NCBI RefSeq assembly: GCF_019679475.1
Contig: NZ_JAIEZP010000001.1
Coordinates: 806,001-870,000 of the forward strand
Direction: 5' to 3'
Origin: Hyphomonas sediminis
Lineage (GTDB): Bacteria; Pseudomonadota; Alphaproteobacteria; Caulobacterales; Hyphomonadaceae
Length of the DNA stretch: 64,000 bases
The position numbers and the translations under genes were made by a program. A model generated the notes under the pieces. The model did no database searches, had not been told where the DNA came from, and worked only from the letters and a program-made list of their open reading frames with translations. This document shows positions 1 through 8,702 of the stretch, piece by piece. Numbering within the stretch: the first letter of the stretch is position 1; every line of letters begins with the position of its first letter.

Positions 1-341
1 TCTGTTCCGATCGCGCCATTGTCGACGCAGCGGGAGAGTCCGTGGCCGGGAAGATCGAGGCTGATGATGCGATAGTCACGTTTCAGGTCAGCGACCCACG
101 GCTCCCATGTGTGCAGCGAGGCGGAGAAGCCATGAACCAGAACAAGCGTTGGCGCGTCACGTGGGCCGACATCACGGAAATGAATCCGCTTTTCATCGTC
201 AAGCGCAAGGAAGCGACTGTCGGAACTGGCATAGATGGTTTCGAGCTGTTCGTAGGGAATGTCGTCGCGCTTGAGGGCCATCCATCCGGCAAACAGGATG
301 GCGCCAAGGGTGATCACCACAGCGAGAAATCTGGAAAGCAT
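1..341 (-). CDS. Alpha/beta hydrolase, partial (C-terminus outside window)
   Basis: Only the first 113 or so codons lie in the window; the gene runs off the left edge. The start is the ATG at 341-339. The protein opens with a hydrophobic segment (LAVVITLGAILFAGW), so a membrane anchor or signal sequence is likely. It then shows the alpha/beta-hydrolase landmarks LVHGFSASLHTWEPW (oxyanion-hole HG region) and DLPGHGLS. The nucleophile elbow is not in view, so catalytic competence cannot be judged. It resembles in layout the complete hydrolase at 52699-53643. Substrate is unknown. Confidence 0.8.
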   Translation of the reverse strand, partial: MLSRFLAVVITLGAILFAGWMALKRDDIPYEQLETIYASSDSRFLALDDEKRIHFRDVGPRDAPTLVLVHGFSASLHTWEPWVADLKRDYRIISLDLPGHGLSRCVDNGAIGT

Positions 342-416
342 CTGTTTTGAAGTATCCGGTCTGCAAATCAGGACTGCGAATAACGCGCGCGGGGCCGCGC
401 ATGTCAAACCTTCTGT

Positions 417-1157
417 TCAGCCAGAACAGACAGGACACTGAGAATCGCGCCGCAGGCGCACTGTGCGCATCTCCGCGTTGAGGCCGTCCATCAGCAAAAG
501 GCGGCCGATCAAAGGTTTACCTGCGCCCGTGATCAGCTTCACCGTTTCGAGCGCCATGGCAGAGCCCGTCATGCCGGTGATGGCGCCGACAACGCCAACT
601 TCATCGCAGGCCTGCGCAGCCGGTGGCATCTCGGCGATCCAGCAGCGATAGCACGGCGCTTCTGCGTCAACGCCGGACGCAAACACGCTGACCTGACCGG
701 TCCAGCCGCTGGCGGCACCGGAAACGAGATAGCGCTTTTCCGCATGTGCGAAGGCGTTCAGCGCAAAGCGCGTTTCGAAATTATCGGTCGCGTCGATGAG
801 GATCGTGCCACTCGGCGCGCCGCCTTCACCAAAACGCGCAGTAACCACCTTCACGCGGATCGAAGGGTCGATGGCATTGATGCGGGCGGCGAGTGAGGCG
901 GCTTTCTCGGCGCCGATCTGTCTTTCCGTAAACTGTATCTGCCGCTGCAGGTTCGACCGTTCGATGCGGTCATCGTCCCAAAGTTCGATTGAGCCGACGC
1001 CAGCCGCAGCGAGGTACAGCGCAGCAGGGCCGCCAAGGGCGCCGGCGCCGATGATCGAGACGTCTGCCGTGCGTAGCTTGGCAACGCCCGGCCCGCCGAT
1101 TTCCTTCAGCAGTATGTGCCGACGGTGACGGTCTAGCTCTTCGGGGGTGAGGCTCAT
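417..1157 (-). CDS. moeB: HesA/MoeB/ThiF family adenylyltransferase
   Basis: This is an E1-like enzyme of 246 aa that would adenylate the C-terminal glycine of a ubiquitin-like sulfur carrier (MoaD or ThiS) in molybdopterin or thiamine synthesis. The nucleotide-binding loop is GAGALGGPAALYLAAAG near residue 37, followed by DDDRIERSNLQRQ and DATDNFETR, as in MoeB. Two Cys pairs (CYRC and the C-terminal CPVC) fit the structural zinc site. There is no C-terminal rhodanese domain, so this is the short form. Its start overlaps the nadD stop by 4 bp, so it is translationally coupled to proA-nadD. MoeB versus ThiF is not resolvable here, since no moa or thi genes are adjacent. Confidence 0.88.
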   Translation of the reverse strand: MSLTPEELDRHRRHILLKEIGGPGVAKLRTADVSIIGAGALGGPAALYLAAAGVGSIELWDDDRIERSNLQRQIQFTERQIGAEKAASLAARINAIDPSIRVKVVTARFGEGGAPSGTILIDATDNFETRFALNAFAHAEKRYLVSGAASGWTGQVSVFASGVDAEAPCYRCWIAEMPPAAQACDEVGVVGAITGMTGSAMALETVKLITGAGKPLIGRLLLMDGLNAEMRTVRLRRDSQCPVCSG

Positions 1158-1741
1158 GCCTTTGCCCTCAGCGCGGTTGAGGAAACAGGATTTTCCCGTA
1201 CACGGATGTAGGTCCAGGCGGGCGCGATCATGCGGGAAAGATCACGGGCGCGGGCCTCGGGAATGCGCGCGGCAGCGAACTTGCGAGAGAAGGGTGTTGC
1301 CTTGGAAATGCGCGCGCCGGGACGGGCGATGACCGCAATGGGAAGCATGCCGGCAATCTTTTCCCAATCCTTCCAGCGGTGGAAGCTTGACAGATTGTCG
1401 GCCCCCATCAGCCAGACGAAGCGGGTTTGCGGGGCTGCTTTCTTGAGGGCCGATATAGTGTCTACAGAATAAGTTAGGCTGAGCTGTGCTTCTATATCTG
1501 TCGCGCGCAAGTGGCGCCGGCCAGCAAGTTTCTGTGCCGATGCAAAGCGGGCGGAATAATCTCCGTGATCGGATTTAATGGGATTGCCGCGTGCAACAAT
1601 CCACCAGACGGCATCAAGATCGAGGCGGACTAACGCAGTTTCGGCAACCAGAAGATGGCCTGCATGGGCAGGATTGAAGCTGCCTCCGAAAAGCCCGATG
1701 GCAAGGCCCCGGCCCGAACCAGGCAGGCGCGCGCGCGTCAA
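1154..1741 (-). CDS. nadD: Nicotinate-nucleotide adenylyltransferase
   Basis: The 195 aa protein fits NadD, which joins nicotinate mononucleotide and ATP to form deamido-NAD in NAD synthesis. The nucleotidyltransferase signature GGSFNPAHAGHL lies near residue 20, and the second-half region has WLMGADNLSSFHRWKDW, typical of NadD. The C-terminal ISSTSIR-type motif appears as NPVSSTALRA. It overlaps proA by 4 bp upstream and the moeB-like gene by 4 bp downstream. A proA-nadD order is common in alphaproteobacteria, which supports the call. Confidence 0.95.
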   Translation of the reverse strand: MTRARLPGSGRGLAIGLFGGSFNPAHAGHLLVAETALVRLDLDAVWWIVARGNPIKSDHGDYSARFASAQKLAGRRHLRATDIEAQLSLTYSVDTISALKKAAPQTRFVWLMGADNLSSFHRWKDWEKIAGMLPIAVIARPGARISKATPFSRKFAAARIPEARARDLSRMIAPAWTYIRVRENPVSSTALRAKA

Positions 1742-3024
1742 GGGCGGACCTGTCCTGTTCCGCGCACGGCGTATTTGTAGGTTGTCAGCTGTTCTGCGCC
1801 GACCGGGCCGCGCGCATGAATGCGCCCGGTGGCGATGCCGATTTCCGCGCCAAAGCCAAACTCGCCACCATCGGCAAATTGCGTTGATGCATTGTGCAGC
1901 ACGATGGCTGAATCGACCTGTGCGATGAACGTATCAGCGGCTGTCTGATCCTCGGTGATGATCGCGTCCGTGTGGCCGGACGACCAACGCGCCAGATGGG
2001 CGAGCGCGTCATCCAGGTCGTCCACCACGGCGATGGCGAGGATAGCGTCGAGATATTCAGTGGCCCAGTCTTCTTCCGTCGCCGGTTTAATGTCGGCAAG
2101 GATTTCTCGCGCGCGCGTGTCCCCGCGCAGTTCGCAACCCGCTGCCGTGAGCGCCGCCGCAATTTGCGGCAGGAGGGAAGGGGCGACAGACGCGTCTATC
2201 AGCAGTGTTTCGGTTGACCCGCAAACGCCGGTCCGGCGCATCTTGGCGTTGAGGGTGATCTCGACGGCTTTCACGGGGTCTGCCGCGCTGTGCACATAGG
2301 TGTGGCAGAGGCCTTCAAGGTGGCCGATCACGGGCACGCGGGCTTCAGCCTGCACACGCTCGACGAGGCTGCGGCCGCCACGCGGGACGATCACGTCCAG
2401 CGTGCCATCGAGACCGGCAAGCATGTGGCCGACGGCTTCGCGGTCTGTTGTGGCGACCAGCTGGATGGCGTCGACGGGCATCTCTTCGTTTTTCAGCGCG
2501 CCGCGCATGGCGTCCGCCAGCGCATGAGAAGTGCGTGCGCTTTCAGAGCCGCCGCGCAGGATGGCGGCGTTGCCGGAACGCAGGCAGAGCACGCCGGCAT
2601 CGACCGTCACATTCGGGCGGCTTTCATAGATGATGCCGATGACGCCGAGCGGCACAGCAATGCGCGCAATGTCGAGCCCGTTGGGGCGAGTCCAGCGGGC
2701 CAGCTCCCGGCCAATCGGATCAGGCAGGGCGGCAACGGTTTCGACGCCCGCTGCGATGCCCTCAAGGCGTTTCTCATCGAGCGCGAGGCGGTCCAGCATG
2801 GCGCCCGAAAGCCCTTTGGCGCGGGCATTGGCCATATCCTCGGCGTTGGCTGCGAGGATTTCCGGCGCGGCTGCGCGGATGGCTGCTGCGATGGCGACCA
2901 GTGCGCGGGTGCGGTCTGGTGCCGTGAGCAGGCCCATTGCTTTGGAGGCGGCGCGGGCGCGATGGCCCATGCCGATCATGATATCTGCAAGCTCAGGGCT
3001 GGGAGGGGGCGTATGTACGGTCAT
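1738..3024 (-). CDS. proA: Glutamate-5-semialdehyde dehydrogenase
   Basis: At 428 aa this is full length for ProA, the NADPH-dependent reductase of gamma-glutamyl phosphate in proline synthesis. Visible signatures are GIIYESRPNVTVDAG, CLRSGNAAILRGG and the region RRTGVCGSTETLLID, which carries the catalytic cysteine. The C-terminal half has HNASTQFADGGEFGFGAEIG. It is the first gene of a proA-nadD-moeB chain with 4 bp overlaps. No proB is beside it in the window. Confidence 0.97.
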   Translation of the reverse strand: MTVHTPPPSPELADIMIGMGHRARAASKAMGLLTAPDRTRALVAIAAAIRAAAPEILAANAEDMANARAKGLSGAMLDRLALDEKRLEGIAAGVETVAALPDPIGRELARWTRPNGLDIARIAVPLGVIGIIYESRPNVTVDAGVLCLRSGNAAILRGGSESARTSHALADAMRGALKNEEMPVDAIQLVATTDREAVGHMLAGLDGTLDVIVPRGGRSLVERVQAEARVPVIGHLEGLCHTYVHSAADPVKAVEITLNAKMRRTGVCGSTETLLIDASVAPSLLPQIAAALTAAGCELRGDTRAREILADIKPATEEDWATEYLDAILAIAVVDDLDDALAHLARWSSGHTDAIITEDQTAADTFIAQVDSAIVLHNASTQFADGGEFGFGAEIGIATGRIHARGPVGAEQLTTYKYAVRGTGQVRP

Positions 3025-3069
3025 GGCGCATCCAAGTGCCGCAAACGGGCGTCCCCTGCAAGGTTTGGC

Positions 3070-4008
3070 TCAGGGAAGGGAATTCAAGAGGGCAAAGGAA
3101 GATCGTGCCAGCGGTTCATAGGTTTCCTCGTTCGAAGCGATGGCGCTGACATAAACTGCTTCTGAGAAGGCGCGCAGATTGTGCAGCTTTCGCAGCGCCG
3201 CTTCCGAGCCATAAACATTTTGGCGGAGCGGATCGTCCGCCGGCCAGAGGCTGGCGAACCAGGCGTCCCATTCGTCTGGGGCGAAGTTTTGCCGCTGCGC
3301 GAGATACAGCACGGGCGCGGCCAGCCGCTCGCTTTCCCCGAAAATGTAGGCGTGCTCGTGGGGGGCCACCTTTGCCGCGATCGCAGCAAGGATTGCTTCG
3401 GCTTGCGACCGGGTGAGCGCATGATTGAGGGAGAGCTGCATCAACAGGTCGCCCGTGTGGGCGACGCCGTGGCGCCAGCCTTCCTTATCGCTGAAGCCGC
3501 GATAATCGGTGAGGCCTGCCAGATAGGTATGCGCCGCGGCGATCAGGGCGTCGCGCTCTTCGGGCGCCATCCAGGGGTCGATCCGGTCCGTGCGGGCGAC
3601 TTCCGCCAGTGCGAGCGCGGCGAAGGGGCGGGCGAAGCCGTCCTCATCCTCCGGTCCGGCAAGAACGGCCAGCAGGTCGTCCTTGATGGCTGCGACGGTT
3701 TCCGGGCCGATCAGCTTGCTGCGCATCATCTGCGAGAGGGTGGTGTAGGTAACGCCGTCGCGCAGGATGGGGGCGGGATCGGCAAGGCAGGGGAGCAGAG
3801 AGAGGGCAAGCTCCTCCCGGCTCGTCTGGGTCATGTCGAGGACGACTTCGCTGCGGGCGCGTTCATCCCCCAGAGCGGCGAGACCGGCAGCAGGGGCGCA
3901 GGGTGAACGGTTGGCGGTTGCTTCCGGCGCTGCCGTGGTGGGCGAAACCGGGGCGGGGGCGGTTGTACAGGCGGTCAGCAGCAGGGGGAGGATCAGGTGG
4001 CGCAGCAT
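3070..4008 (-). CDS. DUF2785-type lipoprotein
   Basis: I place the start at the ATG 4008-4006, because it gives a clean lipoprotein signal (MLRHLILPLLLTAC, lipidated Cys at residue 14) behind an AGGAGA ribosome site. A longer reading frame to 4137 is possible but would bury the signal. The 312 aa mature part is alpha-helical, with the segment SDKEGWRHGVAHTGDLLMQLSLN, which resembles the DUF2785 family. Function is unknown. It is divergent from the acyl-CoA synthetase at 4127. Confidence 0.75.
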   Translation of the reverse strand: MLRHLILPLLLTACTTAPAPVSPTTAAPEATANRSPCAPAAGLAALGDERARSEVVLDMTQTSREELALSLLPCLADPAPILRDGVTYTTLSQMMRSKLIGPETVAAIKDDLLAVLAGPEDEDGFARPFAALALAEVARTDRIDPWMAPEERDALIAAAHTYLAGLTDYRGFSDKEGWRHGVAHTGDLLMQLSLNHALTRSQAEAILAAIAAKVAPHEHAYIFGESERLAAPVLYLAQRQNFAPDEWDAWFASLWPADDPLRQNVYGSEAALRKLHNLRAFSEAVYVSAIASNEETYEPLARSSFALLNSLP

Positions 4009-4126
4009 GGTCAAAACTCTCCTGTTGGCCGGCTTCCGCAAGGGTTGCGCTTCCCAAACCGGGCTGACAAGCGGCCGGAAGGCATTAATGTTCTTCCCAA
4101 GAAATGATGCCCGCCGGAGGAAACCC

Positions 4127-5695
4127 ATGATCGACATCGATGCGATGCCCTACATTGCGGATATTCCGCCCGTTCAGGCAAGGTTGCGCCCGGATGAGAC
4201 CGTGCTGTGGTTTGAAGGCCGCGCGACGAGCTTTGCGCAGCTTGAAGCGCGGTCCAGCCAGATTGCCAATGGCCTGATCAATCTTGGCCTCCAGCCTGGA
4301 GACCGGGTGGGTTATCTCGCCAAGAATACCGACCAGTATTACGAGCTCCTCTTCGGCTGCGCCAAATCGCGGACAGTGATGACCGGCGTGAACACGCGCC
4401 TGGCCGCGCCGGAAGTGAAGTTCATCCTGTCGGATTCCAAGACGCGGGTGCTGTTCGTCGGCAAGGAATTCTACGCCATGATCGACGAGATCAAGGCCGA
4501 GCTGCCAGACCTTGCGCGGGTCATCACGCTGGATGGCGACCGGGAAGACTGGGATTATTTCCCCTCCTGGCGCGATTCCAAGAAGATCGACCCGCCGGGG
4601 CTCGCCGTTCAGGGCGATGACGATGTCATCCAGCTTTATACCTCAGGCACGACGGGTCTGCCCAAAGGCGTTCAGCTGACGAACGACAATTACCGGGCCT
4701 TCTTCAAACAGGCCGGCCTGCTGGAATGGTCGAGCTATGATGCGGGAGAGGCCGTGATGAACGCCATGCCGCAATTCCATGTGGCGGGCGTGAATGTCGG
4801 CGTGCTGGCAAGCCTTCAGGGCGCCAAGACGGTGGTGCTGCGCGAGATTGATCCGCAGGCGATCCTTGGGCTGATCCCGGAGCACAAGATTGCCCATGCC
4901 TTCTGGGTGCCCGCGGTGATCCTCATGCTGACACAGCAGCCAAACATCCGCGAGGTGGATTTCTCCAGCCTGCGACAGGTATTCTACGGCGCCTCCCCAA
5001 TTTCTGAAGCCCTGCTGCGCACGGCGGTCGAGATTATGGGCGCCCGCTTCACCCAGCTATACGGCCTCACCGAAACCGTCGGTGCCGGGACATTCCTGCC
5101 GCCCGAAGCGCATGATCCTTCCTGGGGCAAGCTGCGCTCCTGCGGCGTGCCGTGGCCCGGCGCTGTGGTGCGCGTTGTCGACGGCGAGGGGAATGCGCTT
5201 CCCGTGGGCGAGGTCGGCGAGATCGTCATCAAGTCCGGCTTCGTGATGAAGGGCTACTGGAACCGCCCCGACGCGACGGCAGACGCAGTGCGCGACGGCT
5301 TCTTCCATACGGGCGACGCGGGCTATTTCGACGAGGATGGCTTCCTCTACATCCACGACCGCGTGAAGGACATGATCGTGTCGGGCGGGGAGAACGTGTA
5401 TCCGGCAGAGGTCGAGAATGCGATCTTCGGTGCGCCCGGCGTTGCGGATGTCGCCGTCATCGGTGTGCCGGATGAAAAATGGGGTGAGGCCGTCAAGGCG
5501 ATCGTCGTCAAGAAGCCCGGAGAGGATCCGTCTACGGAAAGCATCATCGCCTGGGCAAAGGAACGTATTGCAAGTTACAAGGCGCCGAAATCTGTCGACT
5601 TCATCGATGCCCTGCCGCGCAATCCTTCCGGCAAGATCCTGCGTAAAGACCTGCGCGAACCCTACTGGAAGGGTATGACGCGGCGGGTGGGATAA
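4127..5695 (+). CDS. Long-chain fatty-acid--CoA ligase (AMP-binding)
   Basis: This 522 aa ANL-superfamily enzyme would activate a carboxylic acid to its CoA thioester through an acyl-adenylate. Motifs in order are LYTSGTTGLPKGVQL (P-loop-like A3), YGLTETVGAG (A5), the hinge YFDEDGFLYIHDRVKDMI (A7/A8), GGENVYPAEVENAI, and the C-terminal lysine region PRNPSGKILRKDLRE. The start ATG at 4127 has a strong CCGGAGG site 6 bases upstream and matches the usual family start, MIDIDAMPYIADIPP. Chain-length preference cannot be read from the sequence. Confidence 0.92.
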   Translation: MIDIDAMPYIADIPPVQARLRPDETVLWFEGRATSFAQLEARSSQIANGLINLGLQPGDRVGYLAKNTDQYYELLFGCAKSRTVMTGVNTRLAAPEVKFILSDSKTRVLFVGKEFYAMIDEIKAELPDLARVITLDGDREDWDYFPSWRDSKKIDPPGLAVQGDDDVIQLYTSGTTGLPKGVQLTNDNYRAFFKQAGLLEWSSYDAGEAVMNAMPQFHVAGVNVGVLASLQGAKTVVLREIDPQAILGLIPEHKIAHAFWVPAVILMLTQQPNIREVDFSSLRQVFYGASPISEALLRTAVEIMGARFTQLYGLTETVGAGTFLPPEAHDPSWGKLRSCGVPWPGAVVRVVDGEGNALPVGEVGEIVIKSGFVMKGYWNRPDATADAVRDGFFHTGDAGYFDEDGFLYIHDRVKDMIVSGGENVYPAEVENAIFGAPGVADVAVIGVPDEKWGEAVKAIVVKKPGEDPSTESIIAWAKERIASYKAPKSVDFIDALPRNPSGKILRKDLREPYWKGMTRRVG

Positions 5696-5774
5696 GTCTG
5701 GTGATCTGGCATTCACCGTTGGCTTCCTGGTCTTCCTGCTTACATTCCGTCCAAAGACGGAAAAATCCTGACGG

Positions 5775-6230
5775 TCAGTCACTGCCGCCAAAGACGTAGC
5801 GCGGGCCTGAGCCGGACTTGCCCGCAATATCTCCCGGATTGTACAGGGCGCAGCGTTTCAGAGACAGGCAGCCGCACCCGATGCAGCCATCAAGCGTATC
5901 ACGCATGTGCTCCAGCGCTGCGATCTTGCGGTCCAGCACGCGGCGAACTGTATTGCTGATCTGACGCCAGTCTGCCGCAGTCGGTGTGCGCCCCTCGGGG
6001 AGGGACGCAAAGGCGTGGACGATGTCTTCAATCGACAGGCCCAGGGATTGCGCGATGCGGATAAAGGAAACGCGGCGCACGTCCGACCGGAGGAAGCGCC
6101 GGTGACGGCCCGCTGACCGGATAGACCGGACAAGGCCGCGTTCCTCATAATAGCGCAGCGCAGACACAGCGACGCCCGTGCGGGCGGCGAGTTCGCCGAT
6201 CGTCAGGACATCGGAATGTTTCAGGGACAT
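5775..6230 (-). CDS. soxR: Redox-sensitive MerR-family activator SoxR
   Basis: The 151 aa protein has an N-terminal MerR winged helix (LTIGELAARTGVAVSALRYYEERGLV), a dimerisation helix, and the [2Fe-2S] ligand pattern C-X2-C-X-C-X5-C at Cys116, Cys119, Cys121 and Cys127. That cysteine pattern is diagnostic of SoxR. SoxR senses redox-cycling compounds through cluster oxidation. A SoxR-like operator lies 13 bp upstream of its start, facing the divergent VOC gene, so the pair probably forms a self-contained response. Confidence 0.93.
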   Translation of the reverse strand: MSLKHSDVLTIGELAARTGVAVSALRYYEERGLVRSIRSAGRHRRFLRSDVRRVSFIRIAQSLGLSIEDIVHAFASLPEGRTPTAADWRQISNTVRRVLDRKIAALEHMRDTLDGCIGCGCLSLKRCALYNPGDIAGKSGSGPRYVFGGSD

Positions 6231-6242
6231 GCAATTTTCTGC

Positions 6243-6270
6243 TTGATCTAAAGTTAGCTTGAGATTGTAG
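6243..6270 (+). promoter_or_regulatory. SoxR-type operator and promoter
   Basis: A 20 bp imperfect palindrome spans 6246-6265 (ATCTAAAGTTAGCTTGAGAT, 16 of 20 positions symmetric). It closely matches the known SoxR box core CTCAAGTTAACTTGAG. A TTGATC -35-like hexamer at 6243 overlaps its left edge in the rightward direction, the arrangement expected for MerR-family activation through a long spacer. The -10 is weak (around TAGCAG). It sits in the gap between soxR and the VOC gene. Confidence 0.7.
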
Positions 6271-6311
6271 CAGAAGGGTCAGGCAACAACTACCCCGGAA
6301 AGGGACCAGCC

Positions 6312-6728
6312 ATGACCCCGTCAGTTCTTCGCCCCGCGCGTATTGAACATGTCAACATAACTGTACCGGATTCGGAGCATGCCGCGGGTGTCTTCGAACA
6401 GATTTTCGGTTGGCATGTGCGGTGGCGCGGCGAGGCGATGAGCGGCGGTCACACTGTGCATGTTGGATCCGGCGATCACTATCTGGCGCTCTATTCTCCG
6501 CCTGCAGGGAAAGAATGCCCCAGTCGGTTTGACAAGGGTGTTCCGCTCAATCACATCGGGATCGAGGTTGACGACATTGTCGCCATTGAAACACTGGTGC
6601 GCCAGGCGGGCTATCAGCCCTTCGGCCACGACGATTATGAGCCAGGTCGCCGGTTCTATTTCTTCGACGAGAGCAATATCGAGTTCGAGGTGGTCTCTTA
6701 CGCGCCGGTACTCGAGTATTCCGGCTGA
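6312..6728 (+). CDS. VOC/glyoxalase-fold protein, probable SoxR target
   Basis: The 138 aa protein carries the vicinal-oxygen-chelate fold signature: IEHVNITVPDSEHAAGVFEQIFG at the N-terminus and GVPLNHIGIEVDD later, ending FYFFDESNIEFEVVSY. Metal-ligand candidates are the His in IEHVNI, the His in LNHIGIEV and the Glu in IEFEVV. A GGAAAGGG ribosome site precedes the ATG. The substrate is unknown; such proteins act as glyoxalases, dioxygenases or antibiotic-binding proteins. Its place across a SoxR box implies induction by redox-active compounds. Confidence 0.85.
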   Translation: MTPSVLRPARIEHVNITVPDSEHAAGVFEQIFGWHVRWRGEAMSGGHTVHVGSGDHYLALYSPPAGKECPSRFDKGVPLNHIGIEVDDIVAIETLVRQAGYQPFGHDDYEPGRRFYFFDESNIEFEVVSYAPVLEYSG

Positions 6729-6825
6729 GCGGGGCTGCTCTCTCCCGCGACACCCGGCGCAGCGGGAAGTGCATTCACGTGCCTTCCCGTTGCTTGCGCC
6801 CGAAGCGTTTACCTCTGGCGGTGTC

Positions 6826-7095
6826 TTAGTGGGCGAGGCGCATCCAGTCGCGGGCCGCCTGAAGGGCGATCTTGACCTCGGCAGAGGTCAGCATGTCGGC
6901 CATTTCCTGACGCTGCATCTTGGCGTCCTCATGCCCGCGCACCGCGGCCAGGTTGAACCATTTGTGCGCCTCAACGAGGTCGATCTCGGTGCCGGTGCCG
7001 GTCGCGTAGGCAAGGCCTGCGCGGTAGAGGTCGTCGGGAAGCGAATGCGCGCCGAGCAGGCTCGCGGGCTCCACGGGAATATCTGAGTAAGCCAT
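6826..7095 (-). CDS. Sel1-like repeat protein
   Basis: This small protein (89 aa from the ATG at 7095) has one recognisable Sel1-like repeat, DLYRAGLAYATGTGTEIDLVEAHKWFNLAAVRGHEDA. It is followed by a helix MQRQEMADMLTSAEVKIALQAARDW, which is the usual SEL1 C-terminal pattern in alphaproteobacteria. An in-frame extension to 7158 lacks a ribosome site; the chosen start has AAGGAC upstream. No signal peptide is seen. It is probably a protein-interaction module of unknown partner. Confidence 0.8.
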   Translation of the reverse strand: MAYSDIPVEPASLLGAHSLPDDLYRAGLAYATGTGTEIDLVEAHKWFNLAAVRGHEDAKMQRQEMADMLTSAEVKIALQAARDWMRLAH

Positions 7096-7323
7096 CTTCT
7101 TGTCCTTCACTCCTTCCAGCCTGCCGGGTTTTCCCGTGCGCGGTCTGGCTACCATCACGTGCCGAATATTCCGGCGACGGACAAAGGTTGCCCTGAGAGC
7201 GTTGGAACATGGTTAATTTTGCATTGGTCGTGACACGGCTTCGTAAACGTCGTGGGCTCTCTTGTTAGCAAACGGACGGAATCGGCAGCTTTTGGAGTGG
7301 ATGGGTCTCCACTAGGGCGCGTA

Positions 7324-7740
7324 TCATTCGGTGCCCGGATGGCGCTTGAAGGCCGGAATCTCGCTCAAATGTACTACCCACGGTGCCTGTTCGACTGTCT
7401 GCACCTGGGCGCCAGGTTCGAACTTCTCAGGTGTGTCCAGCGTCATCAGCTGAACATCCACAATTCCAGGCAGGTAGGTTTCATTGATGTAGTAGAGGCC
7501 CGTACCGCACTGGCTGCAGAAATATCGGAAGCTGTCGCCGGAAGAGTTGAAGGCCTGCGCCTTGCCCTTGGTCACCGTGAAGTCAGGCGTCGGCACCATC
7601 GCCCAGGCGACCAGCGGCGCGCCAGCGCTCTTCTGGCAATCCCGGCAATGACACACGGAGATGCGTTCCGGCGCGTTGGCGAGGGTGTAGCGCACGGCGC
7701 CACACTGGCAGCCACCCTGGATTTGTCCTGTCTCCGACAT
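7324..7740 (-). CDS. GFA-family (CENP-V/GFA domain) zinc protein
   Basis: The 138 aa protein begins MSETGQIQGGCQCGAVRY. The zinc-binding cysteines of the glutathione-dependent formaldehyde-activating fold are in CQCG, CHCRDC and CSQCG. The true start is the ATG at 7740; the frame continues upstream to 8052 but only as antisense of other sequence. Members often have uncertain catalytic roles, and the GFA name should not be taken as proof of formaldehyde chemistry. Confidence 0.88.
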   Translation of the reverse strand: MSETGQIQGGCQCGAVRYTLANAPERISVCHCRDCQKSAGAPLVAWAMVPTPDFTVTKGKAQAFNSSGDSFRYFCSQCGTGLYYINETYLPGIVDVQLMTLDTPEKFEPGAQVQTVEQAPWVVHLSEIPAFKRHPGTE

Positions 7741-7839
7741 CGCACGCCTCGTCAGATTGTTCTTGGTTTGTTTTTTTGCATTCGAGGCGCTGCAAGTCAA
7801 ATGAGGGCAGCCTGGAAAATCGCGGGGCAGGGCGCAAAG

Positions 7840-7872
7840 AAAAAGCCCCGCAGTCGCCTGCGAGGCTTTTTT
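7840..7872 (-). terminator. Rho-independent terminator of carD
   Basis: A hairpin has arms AAAAAGCC-C-CGCAG and CTGCG-A-GGCTTTTT around a TCGC loop, with a T-tract on both strands. It lies 20 bp beyond the carD stop, so it most likely ends the carD transcript. The symmetric A/T flanks would let it work in either direction. Confidence 0.8.
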
Positions 7873-7891
7873 ATCTTGGCTCAGCCTGAAA

Positions 7892-8416
7892 TCAGGCGGC
7901 CACTTTTTTCTTTGCCAGGGACTTGGCGAGTTTTTCCATCGCCTTGCCCTTGTCGATATTCTCGACAGCGGCGAGTTCGCGGGCCATCCGGTCCAGCGCG
8001 CTCTCATAGAGTTGGCGCTCGGAGTAGGACTGCTCGGGCTGGTCATCGCCACGGTGAAGGTCGCGAACGACTTCCGCGATCGAGATCAGGTCGCCGGAGT
8101 TGATCTTGGCTTCGTATTCCTGGGCGCGGCGCGACCACATGGTGCGCTTGATACGGGCTTTGCCGCCAAGCGTCTTGAGGGCGTCGTCAACCAGTTTGGA
8201 GCCAGCAAGGGCGCGCATGCCCGAAACCTCGGCGCGGTTCGTCGGCACACGCAGGATCATCTTGTCCTGATCAAATGCAACGACATAGACTTCCAGCTGC
8301 ATACCCGCGACTGTCTGACTTTCGATACCGGTGATTTTGCCCACGCCGTGCGCCGGGTAGACAACACTCTGACCGACCTCGAACGCATGAGTCCGAGCTT
8401 CTGCCTTCTTCGCCAT
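7892..8416 (-). CDS. carD: CarD-family transcription regulator
   Basis: The 174 aa protein starts with the CarD/TRCF RNA-polymerase interaction domain (FEVGQSVVYPAHGVGKITGIE) and continues into an all-helical DNA-binding domain (RRAQEYEAKINSGDLISIAEVVRDLHR). It ends in a basic lysine-rich tail. CarD-type proteins bind the RNA polymerase beta subunit and stabilise open complexes at many promoters, including rRNA promoters. Its neighbours, ferredoxin and helicase, follow the usual alphaproteobacterial order. Confidence 0.93.
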   Translation of the reverse strand: MAKKAEARTHAFEVGQSVVYPAHGVGKITGIESQTVAGMQLEVYVVAFDQDKMILRVPTNRAEVSGMRALAGSKLVDDALKTLGGKARIKRTMWSRRAQEYEAKINSGDLISIAEVVRDLHRGDDQPEQSYSERQLYESALDRMARELAAVENIDKGKAMEKLAKSLAKKKVAA

Positions 8417-8702
8417 GTTCGGTAAGACCCTTTTCTACACACACATTAAGAGAGTCGAGTTCCTCCGGCCCCAGTTCCGTTTAAGGTTCTGAGTTAGGAA
8501 TTCCCGCTCTTCTTGATTGTTGTTCAGGCCCTCTGTGTAGCACATTCTTGCAGGAAATACAACAGCGTGGCGCAGAGGTTACCAGGGCGTAAAAGAAACA
8601 GAATCAAGGAATTCGTTAACGCACCCTGATCCTTGCTCCTGCCTGCAGGCACTGCAGAACATGGCCCCTAGGGGAATCAAATTCCCGCAAAGGCAGACAA
8701 TA

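Noticed and set aside
2290-3165. Plus-strand frame of 291 codons inside proA
   Set aside because: Rich in His, Ala and Asp in the manner of antisense frames of GC-rich genes; proA on the other strand has all its motifs.
7252-8103. Long plus-strand frame across the GFA and carD genes
   Set aside because: It is antisense to two well-supported genes, has no family features and spans the carD terminator.
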